The translations under genes and the position numbers were made by a program. A model generated the notes under the pieces. It made no database searches and was not told where the DNA came from. It saw only the letters and a program-made list of their open reading frames with translations. A DNA stretch of 64,000 nucleotides. Origin: Chroococcidiopsis sp. CCMEE 29. GTDB taxonomy: Bacteria > Cyanobacteriota > Cyanobacteriia > Cyanobacteriales > Chroococcidiopsidaceae. The stretch spans positions 1,787,001 to 1,851,000 of the forward strand of contig NZ_CP083761.1 of the NCBI RefSeq assembly GCF_023558375.1, given 5' to 3'. This document shows, in pieces, positions 46,344-55,822 of the stretch. The stretch's first letter is position 1. The number at the start of each line of letters is the position of its first letter.

Positions 46344-47537
46344 ATGCTCCAAAAACGGGTACTAACTAGACGGCGCAGCTTTTTATTGGGCATGGGTGCT
46401 TTCACAGTAGCGGGTGGATTGATGCATTTGCACAATCGGATGCAAGCGATTGGAATCGAGCAGAGAAACTTTACCGTAATGGGTGATACGTTACGCGATC
46501 GCCATACTCCTTTACGCGATCGCGCTGCCGCCAAAGGATTACTTTATGGGGCAACGAGTTCACACCTTAGACTTTCCTCAGATAAAATTTTTGCAGCCCA
46601 CTTCGCACAAGAGTGCGCCATCCTGGTTCCAGAATGGGAACTCAAGTGGGGAACCCTTCGCCCTAGTCCAGATCGCTTTAACTTTGAGCCTGGTGATTGG
46701 CTACTTAAGTTTGCTCGCCAGCACAACATGCTGTTTCGTGGTCACACTCTAGTTTGGCACAAAAATTTGCCTCAGTGGTTTACAGATAAGGTTGATAGCC
46801 GCAACGCCGAGCAGATGCTGCGGCAACATATTGAAACCGTCGTTAAACACTATGCGGGGCAGGTTCATTCCTGGGATGTGGTAAATGAGGCAGTCTTCCC
46901 TCAAGATGGGCGGTCTGATGGTCTGCGCCAGTGGCCTTGGCTACAGTTTTTGGGACCTGATTACATTGACCTTGCCTTTCGTACAGCAGCAGAGGCAGAC
47001 CCGAAGGCATTGTTGGTGTACAACGACTATGGATTGGACTATGACACATGGAAGGATGAAGCAAAGAGAGGTGCTGTCCTCAAGTTGTTGGAGCGGTTGA
47101 AGTCTCGGGGAACTCCCATACATGCTTTTGGAATGCAGGCTCACTTGCGCGCCGATGAAACTCGCTTTAACGCTAAAAAGCTGAAGGCTTTTCTCCGTAA
47201 TATTGCCGAGCTTGACCTGAAAATCCTAATTACTGAACTGGATGTGACAGACAAAAAGTTGCCAAAAGATATCAATGTCCGCGATCGCCTTGTTGCTGGA
47301 ATGTATGAAGATTATCTCTCAACTGTGCTGGATGAGCCAGCAGTCATCGCAGTTTTGACCTGGGGACTCAGTGATAAATACACCTGGCTGGCAAAAGAGA
47401 AACCACGCAAAGACAGAGCGCCAGTTCGTACCCTGCCACTTGATGCACGACTGAGCCGTAAATTGGCATGGAACGCGATCGCCCGCGCTTTTGACCGAGC
47501 CCCGAAGCGTGATGTTCAACATCGAGAGACGGCTTAA
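46344..47537 (+). CDS. Exported GH10 family endo-beta-xylanase-like glycosidase
   Basis: 397 residues. The twin-arginine-type N-terminus TRRRSFLLGMGAFTVAGG implies export. The GH10 barrel is clear: FRGHTLVWHKNLPQWFTDKV, acid/base Glu182 in WDVVNEAV, nucleophile Glu298 in LITELDVTD, and AVLTWGLSDKYTW. GH10 enzymes cleave beta-1,4-xylan. In this cluster the natural target may be the cell's own polysaccharide rather than plant xylan, which is inference. AAGGAG precedes the ATG. It lies 37 bp after the WecG-type gene and is likely cotranscribed. Confidence 0.9.
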   Translation: MLQKRVLTRRRSFLLGMGAFTVAGGLMHLHNRMQAIGIEQRNFTVMGDTLRDRHTPLRDRAAAKGLLYGATSSHLRLSSDKIFAAHFAQECAILVPEWELKWGTLRPSPDRFNFEPGDWLLKFARQHNMLFRGHTLVWHKNLPQWFTDKVDSRNAEQMLRQHIETVVKHYAGQVHSWDVVNEAVFPQDGRSDGLRQWPWLQFLGPDYIDLAFRTAAEADPKALLVYNDYGLDYDTWKDEAKRGAVLKLLERLKSRGTPIHAFGMQAHLRADETRFNAKKLKAFLRNIAELDLKILITELDVTDKKLPKDINVRDRLVAGMYEDYLSTVLDEPAVIAVLTWGLSDKYTWLAKEKPRKDRAPVRTLPLDARLSRKLAWNAIARAFDRAPKRDVQHRETA

Positions 47538-48076
47538 ATTTAAAAAAGTTGTTAGATGAAAATACGGCGCAGAATTTACAAAAATATCAACTCACAGCTA
47601 TAAACTCTACCGTAAATCTACTTAAATTCAGTTAGTCGAGAAGCGAAAATTAGTAGATATATGAGTGGAATTTCTGTTGGAAACAAAGCAGAGATAGCGT
47701 AACTTTAATTTTCAGTCGACTTTTGTAAAGCCGCCTTGAAAGAATGACTGATATCCTTTTATTGTATTGCTGCAAAATTTGAACTTTCGAAACTATCTAC
47801 GGGCAAGGCTTTGATAATCCAAAATCCAAAATGGTATGAGATAGAAATTTGTCTTGGAGATGAAGTGTTTTGGTTGAAGATCTTTTTATTTTTTCACACT
47901 TCTCCATTACACAGGCTTTAAAGACAGATTGGGACTTTGTGTAAAAGCTTGTATTCCATAGCCAATGTTCAAATTGAAATTGAGGGCTGATCGAGCTCCT
48001 CTGCATTGCTACGTATTTACTTGTACCAATCACTTTAAACAGGAATTTTCCAGCCCTAAATGTGGAGCTACCAAGT
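47538..48076. other. 539-bp intergenic region inside the exopolysaccharide cluster
   Basis: A/T-rich and without a convincing rightward gene. A leftward open frame spanning 47797-48264 overlaps the next gene antisense and has no recognisable features. The spacing suggests a separate promoter for the sugar-transferase gene. Confidence 0.4.
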
Positions 48077-49513
48077 ATGACGTCTACTACACTGAGCAAA
48101 CCAAAGCTAGACTTGCGTGCGCCCGTGCTTACACAGTTACGTAGGGGAATTGGTGTAAGGTGGCTACAAGTAATTACACTGGTTTTGCTAGATGCAATTA
48201 TTTTTTTCTTGACATGGCAGATCGCAGAAAAATATGGCGATCCTATAGATTTTCCATGGAACAACAGTCAGAACTCACTCTCACTATTGCCGATTATTGC
48301 TATAGAGATTGGCATAATTGCAGCACAAGGACTTTATGATTCTCGGCAAAGGCAACGGGATTATTTTATTCTTGTTAAAACACTCGCGTTTGCCCACATT
48401 CTGCTACTGCTAATTGCATTTTTCTATCAACCCAGTAGCTTGGTTCCTCGCTCAACTTTTATCGTGTCCTGGCTCTTGAGTGTAACTCTTACTTGTGTTG
48501 CCCGCTTTGGTGTGGATACTGCTATTAATCATATCCGCAAACAAGGTGCAGTTTGCTATCCTACGTTCCTTATCTGTAGACCAGAAGATAGAGAAAAGGC
48601 TGAGAACTTACTGAAAACAGAAAATTGTTACAAGCTACTTGGGTGGACAGATGTTAATTCATTGGCAGCAGATAGAAAGAGTTTGGATATTACCTTAGAA
48701 AGTATTTCCCGTCTAGGTATAGCAGAAGTTTTTGTCTGTTCCTGGGAAACAATTGAAAGTCGCATGTTCCTTTATTGGCAGTTACGGAATGCAGGGATTA
48801 CATTGCATATCTTGCCGATTGACTTAGAAACCATTCACCACAACTTAGAACTTAGGATGGTAGGGGGTTTACCTGCGATAGAACTTGCTCCACCGCTAAT
48901 TACAGGTAGCGATTTTTTCATAAAGCGGTACTTTGATTTTTGCTGTGCTACTCTCTTTGTCTTGATGGCAGCACCATTATATTTATGCCTTGCTTTGCTC
49001 ATTAAACTAGATTCTCCCGGTCCAATTTTTTATAAACAAATTCGGATCGGTTTACACGGAGAACAGTTTAAAGTCTGGAAATTCCGCACTATGGTTGTTA
49101 ATGCGGATAAGCTTCAGAAAGAATTGGAAGCGAGTAATGAAATGAAGGACGGGATTCTATTTAAAATGAAAAACGATCCTCGCATTACTCGAGTTGGTAA
49201 GTTTTTGCGTGCTTACAGCTTGGATGAGTTACCCCAACTATTCAATGTCATTTTTGGAGAAATGAGTTTGGTTGGACCTCGTCCTTTACCTGTTAGAGAT
49301 GTAGAAAAGTTTGCTGAACACCACTTCATTCGTCATGAAGTTTTACCTGGTATCACAGGTCTTTGGCAAGTCTCTGGTCGGTCAGACATTATCGATTTCG
49401 AGCAAGTAGTAAACCTGGATTTAACCTACATGAAAAACTGGTCTCTCTGGTTAGACTTGCAGATTTTGTTGCAAACGATCGCGGTGATTGTTGGCAAAAA
49501 AGGGGCTTATTAA
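48077..49513 (+). CDS. Polyprenyl-phosphate sugar-1-phosphate transferase (WbaP/CpsE type)
   Basis: About 478 residues from the ATG at 48077. Four or five N-terminal helices are followed by a cytoplasmic Rossmann-like segment, one re-entrant helix (FFIKRYFDFCCATLFVLMAA) and the bacterial sugar transferase domain. The domain carries KLDSPGPIFYKQIRIGLHGE, FKVWKFRTM, RAYSLDELPQLFNVIFGEM, LVGPRPLPVRD and LPGITGLWQVSGRSD. It starts repeat-unit synthesis by loading a sugar-phosphate onto undecaprenyl phosphate. It is the last gene of the cluster and is followed by a GC-rich hairpin. Confidence 0.93.
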   Translation: MTSTTLSKPKLDLRAPVLTQLRRGIGVRWLQVITLVLLDAIIFFLTWQIAEKYGDPIDFPWNNSQNSLSLLPIIAIEIGIIAAQGLYDSRQRQRDYFILVKTLAFAHILLLLIAFFYQPSSLVPRSTFIVSWLLSVTLTCVARFGVDTAINHIRKQGAVCYPTFLICRPEDREKAENLLKTENCYKLLGWTDVNSLAADRKSLDITLESISRLGIAEVFVCSWETIESRMFLYWQLRNAGITLHILPIDLETIHHNLELRMVGGLPAIELAPPLITGSDFFIKRYFDFCCATLFVLMAAPLYLCLALLIKLDSPGPIFYKQIRIGLHGEQFKVWKFRTMVVNADKLQKELEASNEMKDGILFKMKNDPRITRVGKFLRAYSLDELPQLFNVIFGEMSLVGPRPLPVRDVEKFAEHHFIRHEVLPGITGLWQVSGRSDIIDFEQVVNLDLTYMKNWSLWLDLQILLQTIAVIVGKKGAY

Positions 49514-49535
49514 CGCAGGATCTGGCTTGACTACT

Positions 49536-49556
49536 CCCGCCTATAAATGAGGCGGG
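49536..49556. terminator. Hairpin between the sugar transferase and DUF924 genes
   Basis: CCCGCCT (49536-49542) and AGGCGGG (49550-49556) with a seven-base loop. Located between convergent genes, it could serve both directions. T tracts are short. Confidence 0.55.
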
Positions 49557-49572
49557 ATTCTAAAAGAATGGT

Positions 49573-50148
49573 CTAAAAGGAGGAACCTGGTTGGTTGAGA
49601 AACTCTATCTCCTCAGGGGTTGAGGCTCGACCGAGAATTTGATTGCGATGGGGAAAGCGTCCGAAGCGATCAATTACTGATTTGTGGCGAATAGCGTAGT
49701 CGAGAGCTGAGGCACTGTCTGGATCGTTACCTAGACTCGCAAACAACTCGACACATTGCTCTTGATGCGCGAGGTTTTCACTATGTTCAAACGGCAAGTA
49801 GATAAACCAGCGCTGGACTGGTAACAGTTCTTTGTCAAAACCTTTGCTAACAGCATGTTGAGCTACAGATAATGCTTGCGGGTCTGTAGCGAAGGCTTTG
49901 GTAGTACCGCGAAACATGTTGCGTGGGAACTGATCCAGCAGTAAAATTAGGGCTAAACAGCTGCGGGATGACCTCTTCCAGTAGTCTAGCTGACCTGCTA
50001 CCGCTTGTTCGTAGTCGCTCAGGAAGAGAGTTTCCACTTCCCGATCAAACTCCCTTGTTTTGGTAAACCAGAAGGAGCGCTGTTTCCCATAGTTGGCTTC
50101 ATCAGGCTGACCAAACCAAAAGTTCAGAATTTCGTCTACTCTTGACAT
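49573..50148 (-). CDS. DUF924 family protein
   Basis: 191 residues. Family pattern: VDEILNFWFGQPDEANYGKQ, FWFTKTREFDREVETLFLSD, ALILLLDQFPRNMFRGT, WFIYLPFEHSENLAHQEQCV and FGRFPHRNQILGR. It is an alpha-helical, TPR-like protein of unknown function, conserved from bacteria to eukaryotes. It is not obviously linked to the polysaccharide cluster. Confidence 0.9.
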   Translation of the reverse strand: MSRVDEILNFWFGQPDEANYGKQRSFWFTKTREFDREVETLFLSDYEQAVAGQLDYWKRSSRSCLALILLLDQFPRNMFRGTTKAFATDPQALSVAQHAVSKGFDKELLPVQRWFIYLPFEHSENLAHQEQCVELFASLGNDPDSASALDYAIRHKSVIDRFGRFPHRNQILGRASTPEEIEFLNQPGSSF

Positions 50149-50178
50149 TTCACTCTGACCTCTGACCCCTGACCCCTA

Positions 50179-50844
50179 TCAGTAGCGCAGTGCCAGACTA
50201 GAGCGCAGAGTTAAATCTAAATCGGTGTCGGGGTTAATAACGACGACATCAGCTTTGTTGCGCCCTAGTACTGCCCCACCTGCGGCACCCACTCCCGTAC
50301 CAATTAAGACTTCTCCAGCGGAGATCCGGCGATTGCCTGTTAATCCTCCGAGTGCTGCTGCTGCTGCTGCACCAACTGCTGCACCTTTCAAGATAGATCC
50401 GGTGTTGGTTCCCCGACTAACTTGGGTAGTGTTAATTACCCTAGAAGTAGCATTGATCGGTTGCTGTCTACCCTGATAGGTCACTAGTTCTCTGGCAACG
50501 AATTGGGAACCACCCCTAGCGGGTTGCAGTTCACCAACAACCAGACTTCCGGCAGGAATTAGTACGTTACCACTACGGTTAGTGATGTTAGCTGCCACCT
50601 TTAGAGTTAAGGGCATTGTTTCGTCGGGACTGACAACGATTTTTTCTGCCTCCTCGTACCGTACTGGGATGGAAGTCCCACTGCGGATGGTGACTTGACT
50701 TGAGCGTGGGGCTGGACTAGATTGTTGGGGAAAAAGTTGAGCCGAAGCAGAGACAGGCATGAACATGGGTGCAGTTACACCCGCTGACATTGCTAATGCC
50801 ATGAGTGCAGCTGTTCCTGATTTACAGGGATTGAAATTAGACAT
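50179..50844 (-). CDS. Exported glycine-zipper protein (TrbI-like label)
   Basis: About 221 residues from the second ATG (50844), which has GGAG ten bases upstream. A signal peptide is likely (ALMALAMSAGVTAPMFMPVS). The beta-rich middle (SGTSIPVRYEEAEKIVVSPD, GNVLIPAGSLVVGELQPARG) recalls the TrbI/VirB10 beta-barrel. The C-terminal region is a glycine zipper (GAAVGAAAAAALGGLTG, GTGVGAAGGAVLG). It is probably periplasmic or associated with the outer membrane. There is no conjugation cluster, so the TrbI name would be structural only. Confidence 0.6.
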   Translation of the reverse strand: MSNFNPCKSGTAALMALAMSAGVTAPMFMPVSASAQLFPQQSSPAPRSSQVTIRSGTSIPVRYEEAEKIVVSPDETMPLTLKVAANITNRSGNVLIPAGSLVVGELQPARGGSQFVARELVTYQGRQQPINATSRVINTTQVSRGTNTGSILKGAAVGAAAAAALGGLTGNRRISAGEVLIGTGVGAAGGAVLGRNKADVVVINPDTDLDLTLRSSLALRY

Positions 50845-50941
50845 AGGTGGCATTCTCCACTAAAGAGTGTGTTACAGCTTAGGTATGGAGACTTTAGAGG
50901 TAAAGAAAGGTTCCTAAGCCTTGATACTCTGGCTGTTTCAT

Positions 50942-53900
50942 TTAAACGATATCCTTGCGCTTCTGTATTGGCAAAAGCATGCCAAACACCGCAGCCATGA
51001 TTAGCCCCAGGATTCCCCAATCTTTAACTACATCAACTTTAAACATAGCTCCGTAATCTTGATGAAATTTGCGGATTACGCCTTCTGCTTCACCAATAGC
51101 ACTTTCACGTTTCTGCTTCCAGTCGCTATATTTGGTTTTCCAGTCACCTTGAATTTCGTTTCTGTATTGGTTGACCTTATCTTCATAAGCCTTAAGATCC
51201 TTTTCCCACTGCTCGAACTTATCCCGATAACATCGACTAGACGTTGGACATTTTCCTGTCGGTTCAGGCTTAGCGGGTCGGGTTCCAGGGTCTGTCGGCT
51301 GTTTGGGTTCTTGTGCATCTACAGCTTCTGTGTATTTAGCTTTAATGCCAGGGAACTGACATTGCTTAAACACATTCGGTCCCAAGCAGCTACAGCGCTT
51401 TGTCTTCTCTGCCTCAGTCAGTTTATTCCGTTCCTGCTGTGATAGTCTTGCAAAGCACTCATCCTCAGCCACATCTTTACCCACAGCCGTAATCGTCACC
51501 ATCGGCTCAAAAGCCCATTTACTTGGAGTTACCTGGCTAATAATCTTGCCTGGCACCCCTAGGGCATTTATTGGCAACATCCCACCGCCAAATGTAATTT
51601 GGGGAATCAAGATGAGGATGATGAGTAACGGTGCTACGTTTTGATTTGGTGAGACTGCCGAGACCAAAAGACCCATCATCATGCCAGCTAGGGTGGCTAG
51701 AAATAGCGTGATGTAAAGTGCGATCGCAGCTTCCATCCCACCTGGCATATTGACTGCCAGCTGTTTAAACAATACGAAAACAGCAGCTTGATATAAAGAC
51801 ACCAATACGCCGAGCCAGATCTTTGACAGAATGTATGGAGCAATTTGTAGGCTTACCATCCGCTCCCGGCGATAGATTTCCATCTCTTTGACAATTTCAC
51901 GCATGGAGGAAAGACTGCCAACCATAATTGCAATGATCGCTGCCACAAACAGCATCATCAAAGCCTGTTGGGCATCGCCGTTCTCGGTATCAAACACGTT
52001 GCGCGGCCAAAGAAAAAAGTCTAGCAGTCCCAGAATTGGTGCGATCGCCAGCATTAAGGTAAGGCTAGCTCGATCCCGCAGGAGGATAGTGAGGTTCCGC
52101 TGAGACAAAATCTGGAGTTGTCGCCAAAAAGAAACGTGCTTGACTTCAGCCCCTGGCAACTGCTGCTGTCGCTGCTGACGTCGCTCTTCGACCCTTGGCT
52201 TTTCTGAGTTACGCAGGCGCTCAACGATATACCGTTGATATTGGCGCGAACGTTTGTAGCGAGCCTCCCATTCTTCTGGAGTCAGTTCGCTTTCGACTTT
52301 CGGGTAAATCTCATCAAAATCCTTAACTTTGAAGTATTGGAGTGCCTCATTTGGTGAACCCAAGAAGGCAATATAACCACCTCTAGCTAAGAAGATGACT
52401 AGATCGCACGTCATCACGTTCTTAGTAGCGTGAGTAATTAGCAAGATGGTACGACCTTGGTCAGCTAGTTTACGCAGCAACTTCATCATCTGGGCTTCAG
52501 TCCCAGGGTCAAGACCGGAGGTTGCTTCGTCCAGGAAAAATAAGCTGGGTTTGGTGAGCAGTTCCACTCCCATAGACACGCGCTTGCGTTGGCCACCACT
52601 AAGCCTTTTAATGGGCACATCTCGACGATGGCTCATATCTAGGTCTGCAAGTACTTCCTCGACACGTTGCTGTCGCTCTGCGGGTGCAGTGTCGGCAGGC
52701 ATCCGCAACTGAGCGGCATAATTAAGTGCCTGTCCAACCGTCAGCTCTAGGTGGATAATGTCATCCTGTGGAACGTAACCAATTTCAGTCCGATAAGCAT
52801 TAAAATTCTTGTAGAGATCTGTACCATTCACCAGCACTGTCCCATACGTTGCTGGACGAAAGCCGTTAAGTGCATCCAGTAGGGTAGACTTCCCTGCTCC
52901 ACTTACGCCGACAACTGCGACAAACTCACGCGGTAGGATTGAGAGTGAGATGTCTTGCAGCAGGGTCATGCCCTTGCCAACATCCTTTTTTAGATTTAAC
53001 GCATCAAGTCGCAGGTTACCTTCTTCATCATGGCGCTCAAGCGTTTCATCAAAGTTGAAGACCAGACGGCACGGTCCAATCCGGATCGAATCGCCCGGTC
53101 TAAGACCGCGCTTGCCAGTGACTCGCTTGCCGTTGACAAAGGTGCCATTGCTTGAGTTCAAATCGACGATGACGAATGACCCGTCTTGCCGACTGATCTG
53201 GGCATGGAAACGCGATACTGTAGGATGGTCGATCGCAGTGTCATTCTGCGGATCGCGACCAAGGCTCAAGGTGTTACGACCACCTAGGTTCAGTTGCTGT
53301 TTTAGTGCTGCTATTTCCGGCAGCGCTACGTCATGGTAGGTAAGAGTTACAGCGGTGCCAATATACAATACATCGCCATCCGCTAAAAGCTGCTGGCTGA
53401 TGCGACGACCTTGATAAATCAGTCCATTCCTGCTATTTAGGTCAATAATTTCATAGCTACCATCGCGGTGCTTCAGCTGTGCATGTCTTGCCGAAATCTC
53501 AGGCAGATTAATAGCAATGTCGCTGTTGGGGTCACGACCCAAGACAAGTAAATCCTTTTCTAATGGGAAATCTTGGCTTCCCTGAGCTGTAGAGACACGC
53601 AGTACGGGTTTACTACGTTCAGCCAGTACAGAGGTAACTGGCAAAGATAAAGATTCTTCATTAACAACTGTCTTTTCTAGCTGTGGGGAATTTGTAGCGA
53701 TCTCTTCCGTACTAAATTGCAATTTGGAAGTCCCAATCTGGATAACGTCACTGTTAGCTAAGAGCCAGGGCTTACCAGGTGGTAACTTAGCGTTATTCAC
53801 GCGTGTCCCATCTGTACTGCCCAAGTCGGTAATAAAGTATCGGTTATCATCCCACGCTATCCGGGCATGATGGCGTGAAACAGTCTCTTCACTAAGGATG

Positions 53901-54010
53901 AGGTGATTATCAGGGGCGCGACCAATTGCAACTACATCACAGTTAAGTAAAAACTCTTGGCGATTACTAATACCTCCACTAATTTGGAGCCGTGCAACAG
54001 GTACAGTCAT
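50942..54010 (-). CDS. ABC exporter with three N-terminal FHA domains
   Basis: 1,022 residues. Three FHA domains occupy about 22-95, 150-222 and 242-315 (each with RxPxxD...SRxHA: GRAPDNHLILSEETVSRHHA; GRDPNSDIAI; GRDPQNDTAIDHPTVSRFHA). An ABCG-type ATPase follows, with P-loop VGVSGAGKST near 370, signature LSGGQRKRVSMG near 471 and DEATSGLD near 490. Then an ABC2 membrane domain from about residue 640. Between the last helices lies an extracytoplasmic stretch (about 850-980) with six Cys followed by a charged coiled coil. FHA domains bind phosphothreonine, so a Ser/Thr kinase probably controls it. The exported substrate is unknown. Confidence 0.92.
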   Translation of the reverse strand: MTVPVARLQISGGISNRQEFLLNCDVVAIGRAPDNHLILSEETVSRHHARIAWDDNRYFITDLGSTDGTRVNNAKLPPGKPWLLANSDVIQIGTSKLQFSTEEIATNSPQLEKTVVNEESLSLPVTSVLAERSKPVLRVSTAQGSQDFPLEKDLLVLGRDPNSDIAINLPEISARHAQLKHRDGSYEIIDLNSRNGLIYQGRRISQQLLADGDVLYIGTAVTLTYHDVALPEIAALKQQLNLGGRNTLSLGRDPQNDTAIDHPTVSRFHAQISRQDGSFVIVDLNSSNGTFVNGKRVTGKRGLRPGDSIRIGPCRLVFNFDETLERHDEEGNLRLDALNLKKDVGKGMTLLQDISLSILPREFVAVVGVSGAGKSTLLDALNGFRPATYGTVLVNGTDLYKNFNAYRTEIGYVPQDDIIHLELTVGQALNYAAQLRMPADTAPAERQQRVEEVLADLDMSHRRDVPIKRLSGGQRKRVSMGVELLTKPSLFFLDEATSGLDPGTEAQMMKLLRKLADQGRTILLITHATKNVMTCDLVIFLARGGYIAFLGSPNEALQYFKVKDFDEIYPKVESELTPEEWEARYKRSRQYQRYIVERLRNSEKPRVEERRQQRQQQLPGAEVKHVSFWRQLQILSQRNLTILLRDRASLTLMLAIAPILGLLDFFLWPRNVFDTENGDAQQALMMLFVAAIIAIMVGSLSSMREIVKEMEIYRRERMVSLQIAPYILSKIWLGVLVSLYQAAVFVLFKQLAVNMPGGMEAAIALYITLFLATLAGMMMGLLVSAVSPNQNVAPLLIILILIPQITFGGGMLPINALGVPGKIISQVTPSKWAFEPMVTITAVGKDVAEDECFARLSQQERNKLTEAEKTKRCSCLGPNVFKQCQFPGIKAKYTEAVDAQEPKQPTDPGTRPAKPEPTGKCPTSSRCYRDKFEQWEKDLKAYEDKVNQYRNEIQGDWKTKYSDWKQKRESAIGEAEGVIRKFHQDYGAMFKVDVVKDWGILGLIMAAVFGMLLPIQKRKDIV

Positions 54011-54193
54011 GATTATTTTGCTCTTGTTTCGGGAGCTATCTGCACCTCAATATAATTAATAAACTCAGATGTTGTTTATACAAAATATTGCGTGGAGCGA
54101 GTTGCACGGCTAAGAAGCGTAAAATTTTGTTAGTAACTCTATCCAGGGTACGATTGAGCTAGCCTTGACCCCTAGCCCCTTTTCCGGTGAGAT

Positions 54194-55132
54194 TTAACTA
54201 GCTGGCTTGATCTGCCTTGAACTACCTCCACCACCTAAGCTGCGGAAATAGAGTCCACCGATAGACAGCAAAAACACAACATAAGCGACTGCTTGAACTA
54301 CAAACAGGTCTTGCCTGTAACCAAATAAGGTTTTAAGAATCAAGCCTGGAAACTGATCGTCGGGCAAAATTTTAGAGGTATCCCAAACCCTAGGTCCCAA
54401 AATGCAAGAGTGGTTTTTGGTAAATCTTTCGTAATAAAAACACAAACTTTCTGACTGGCGATCCATCTGGGCCAAGCTAGCAATAGCAACGTCAAAATGT
54501 GCCAACGCCGACACAACCAACCCAGCTACAATCAGAAGCAATAAAACGGTCATGACTTTGAAAAACAAGCGGATGTTAATTTTAACACCCCACTTGAACA
54601 GCAAAACTCCAATTCCTACAGCAGTTACCAAGCCTAAAATGGCACCAACGGCTGGGATTAATCCTTGTTGAAAGTTGGCAGCGATAAATAAAACAGTTTC
54701 AAAGCCTTCCCGCAAGACGGCAATGAAAATTAAGCTAAAAACACCCCAACTAGCACCATTGCTCTGTTTTAGGGCAGATGTTAAGGTGCCCTCGACTTCT
54801 GTTTTAATAAATCGTGCCTGTCTGGTCATCCAGATAAGCATCCAGCTCAGCATCGCGATCGCCACGGCGCTGAATAATCCCTCCAGCAGCGGCTCAACTA
54901 CAGGTGTGTACTTCGGATTCGCTGCCCCTAGTGTGGGAATTAACCAGGCAAACAGAACACCTACTAACGCACTGGCAGCAATTCCCGCCCCGACACCGGC
55001 ATAAACCCAAGGGTTCAGTTGAGTCTGCTGAGATTTTTTGAGGAAAGCTAGCACAATCCCCACAACCAGAGCAGCTTCTACTCCTTCCCGGAGTGTAATC
55101 ACAAAAGTAGGTAGAGCAGCGCTAAAATCCAT
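54194..55132 (-). CDS. FTR1-family high-affinity iron permease
   Basis: 312 residues and about seven helices. Both REGxE iron-binding motifs are present: REGVE at residues 15-19 and REGFE at 141-145. FTR1 permeases move Fe3+ delivered by a ferroxidase. Reading in the direction of transcription it is the last of four leftward genes: multicopper oxidase, HhH lipoprotein, ferritin-like protein, FTR1, with gaps of 97-150 bp. A Cys-containing extracytoplasmic loop (SESLCFYYERFTKNHSCILG) precedes the final helix. Confidence 0.92.
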   Translation of the reverse strand: MDFSAALPTFVITLREGVEAALVVGIVLAFLKKSQQTQLNPWVYAGVGAGIAASALVGVLFAWLIPTLGAANPKYTPVVEPLLEGLFSAVAIAMLSWMLIWMTRQARFIKTEVEGTLTSALKQSNGASWGVFSLIFIAVLREGFETVLFIAANFQQGLIPAVGAILGLVTAVGIGVLLFKWGVKINIRLFFKVMTVLLLLIVAGLVVSALAHFDVAIASLAQMDRQSESLCFYYERFTKNHSCILGPRVWDTSKILPDDQFPGLILKTLFGYRQDLFVVQAVAYVVFLLSIGGLYFRSLGGGGSSRQIKPAS

Positions 55133-55217
55133 AAATCTTCTCTAGAGTGTTTTATCTGGGCGCTTTGTGTCAGTCAGTAGTGATAAGTGACAAGTGGTGA
55201 GGAATATAAATCTATCT

Positions 55218-55246
55218 CCCCCTGCTCCCCCTGCTCCCCCTGCTCC
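55218..55246. repeat. Simple repeat CCCCTGCTC
   Basis: About three units between the FTR1 and ferritin-like genes, of the same type as near 27720-27755. Confidence 0.6.
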
Positions 55247-55250
55247 CTCT

Positions 55251-55697
55251 CTAAACCGCGCTGCCACTAAAATCGCGCAACATCTTTTTAATTTCTATGT
55301 TGTGCAGTTCTTCAGTGCCAATCATGGTGCGGGCAAATTCTTCCAAATATACGCTGGCATCCGCAACCGTATCTAATAGCTTTTTATACAAATCTAAAGC
55401 TTTCCTTTCATGGTTCAGGCTTTCTTCCAGAATATCTCGCACCGTATGTTTGTAGGTTTCTTCCATCGGAGCAATTCGAAGACTAGGATGCCCTTCTAAG
55501 CCAGTGAGAATTTCTCCCACTTGCTGAGCATGAGTTAAGGACTCATTCGCCTGCATCTTAAAAAACTCCACAATCGGAATCCGGTTCGGTCCAGTTACCA
55601 TCAGGGAATAGTGAGTGTAGCGCACCACTCCTGCTAGTTCAAATTCCATGATGGAGTTTAGCAGGTCTATAGTCTTTTTCTGGTCAAGCTCTTGCAT
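55251..55697 (-). CDS. Ferritin-like/bacterioferritin-type protein
   Basis: 148 residues predicted as a four-helix bundle. Carboxylate/His positions typical of a diiron centre: LNSIMEFELAGVVRYTHYSL, ANESLTHAQQVGEIL, ILEESLNHERKALDLYKKLL and EFARTMIGTEELHNIEI. The family stores or detoxifies iron; a true bacterioferritin would bind heme through a Met, which I cannot confirm. Its position between a lipoprotein and FTR1 fits buffering of imported iron. Confidence 0.85.
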   Translation of the reverse strand: MQELDQKKTIDLLNSIMEFELAGVVRYTHYSLMVTGPNRIPIVEFFKMQANESLTHAQQVGEILTGLEGHPSLRIAPMEETYKHTVRDILEESLNHERKALDLYKKLLDTVADASVYLEEFARTMIGTEELHNIEIKKMLRDFSGSAV

Positions 55698-55822
55698 TCG
55701 TTGTTGATTGTTCCTTAGCTGGTGTTTATTGACTACGGAATGAGTAGTGAGTCGTGAAATTACAACAACTCACCACTCTTTACTTACCACTACTCACCCA
55801 TTACTTACCACTACCTATTCTC

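Noticed and set aside
47797-48264. 155-codon leftward frame overlapping the start of the sugar transferase
   Set aside because: Low-complexity antisense product without recognisable motifs or ribosome site.
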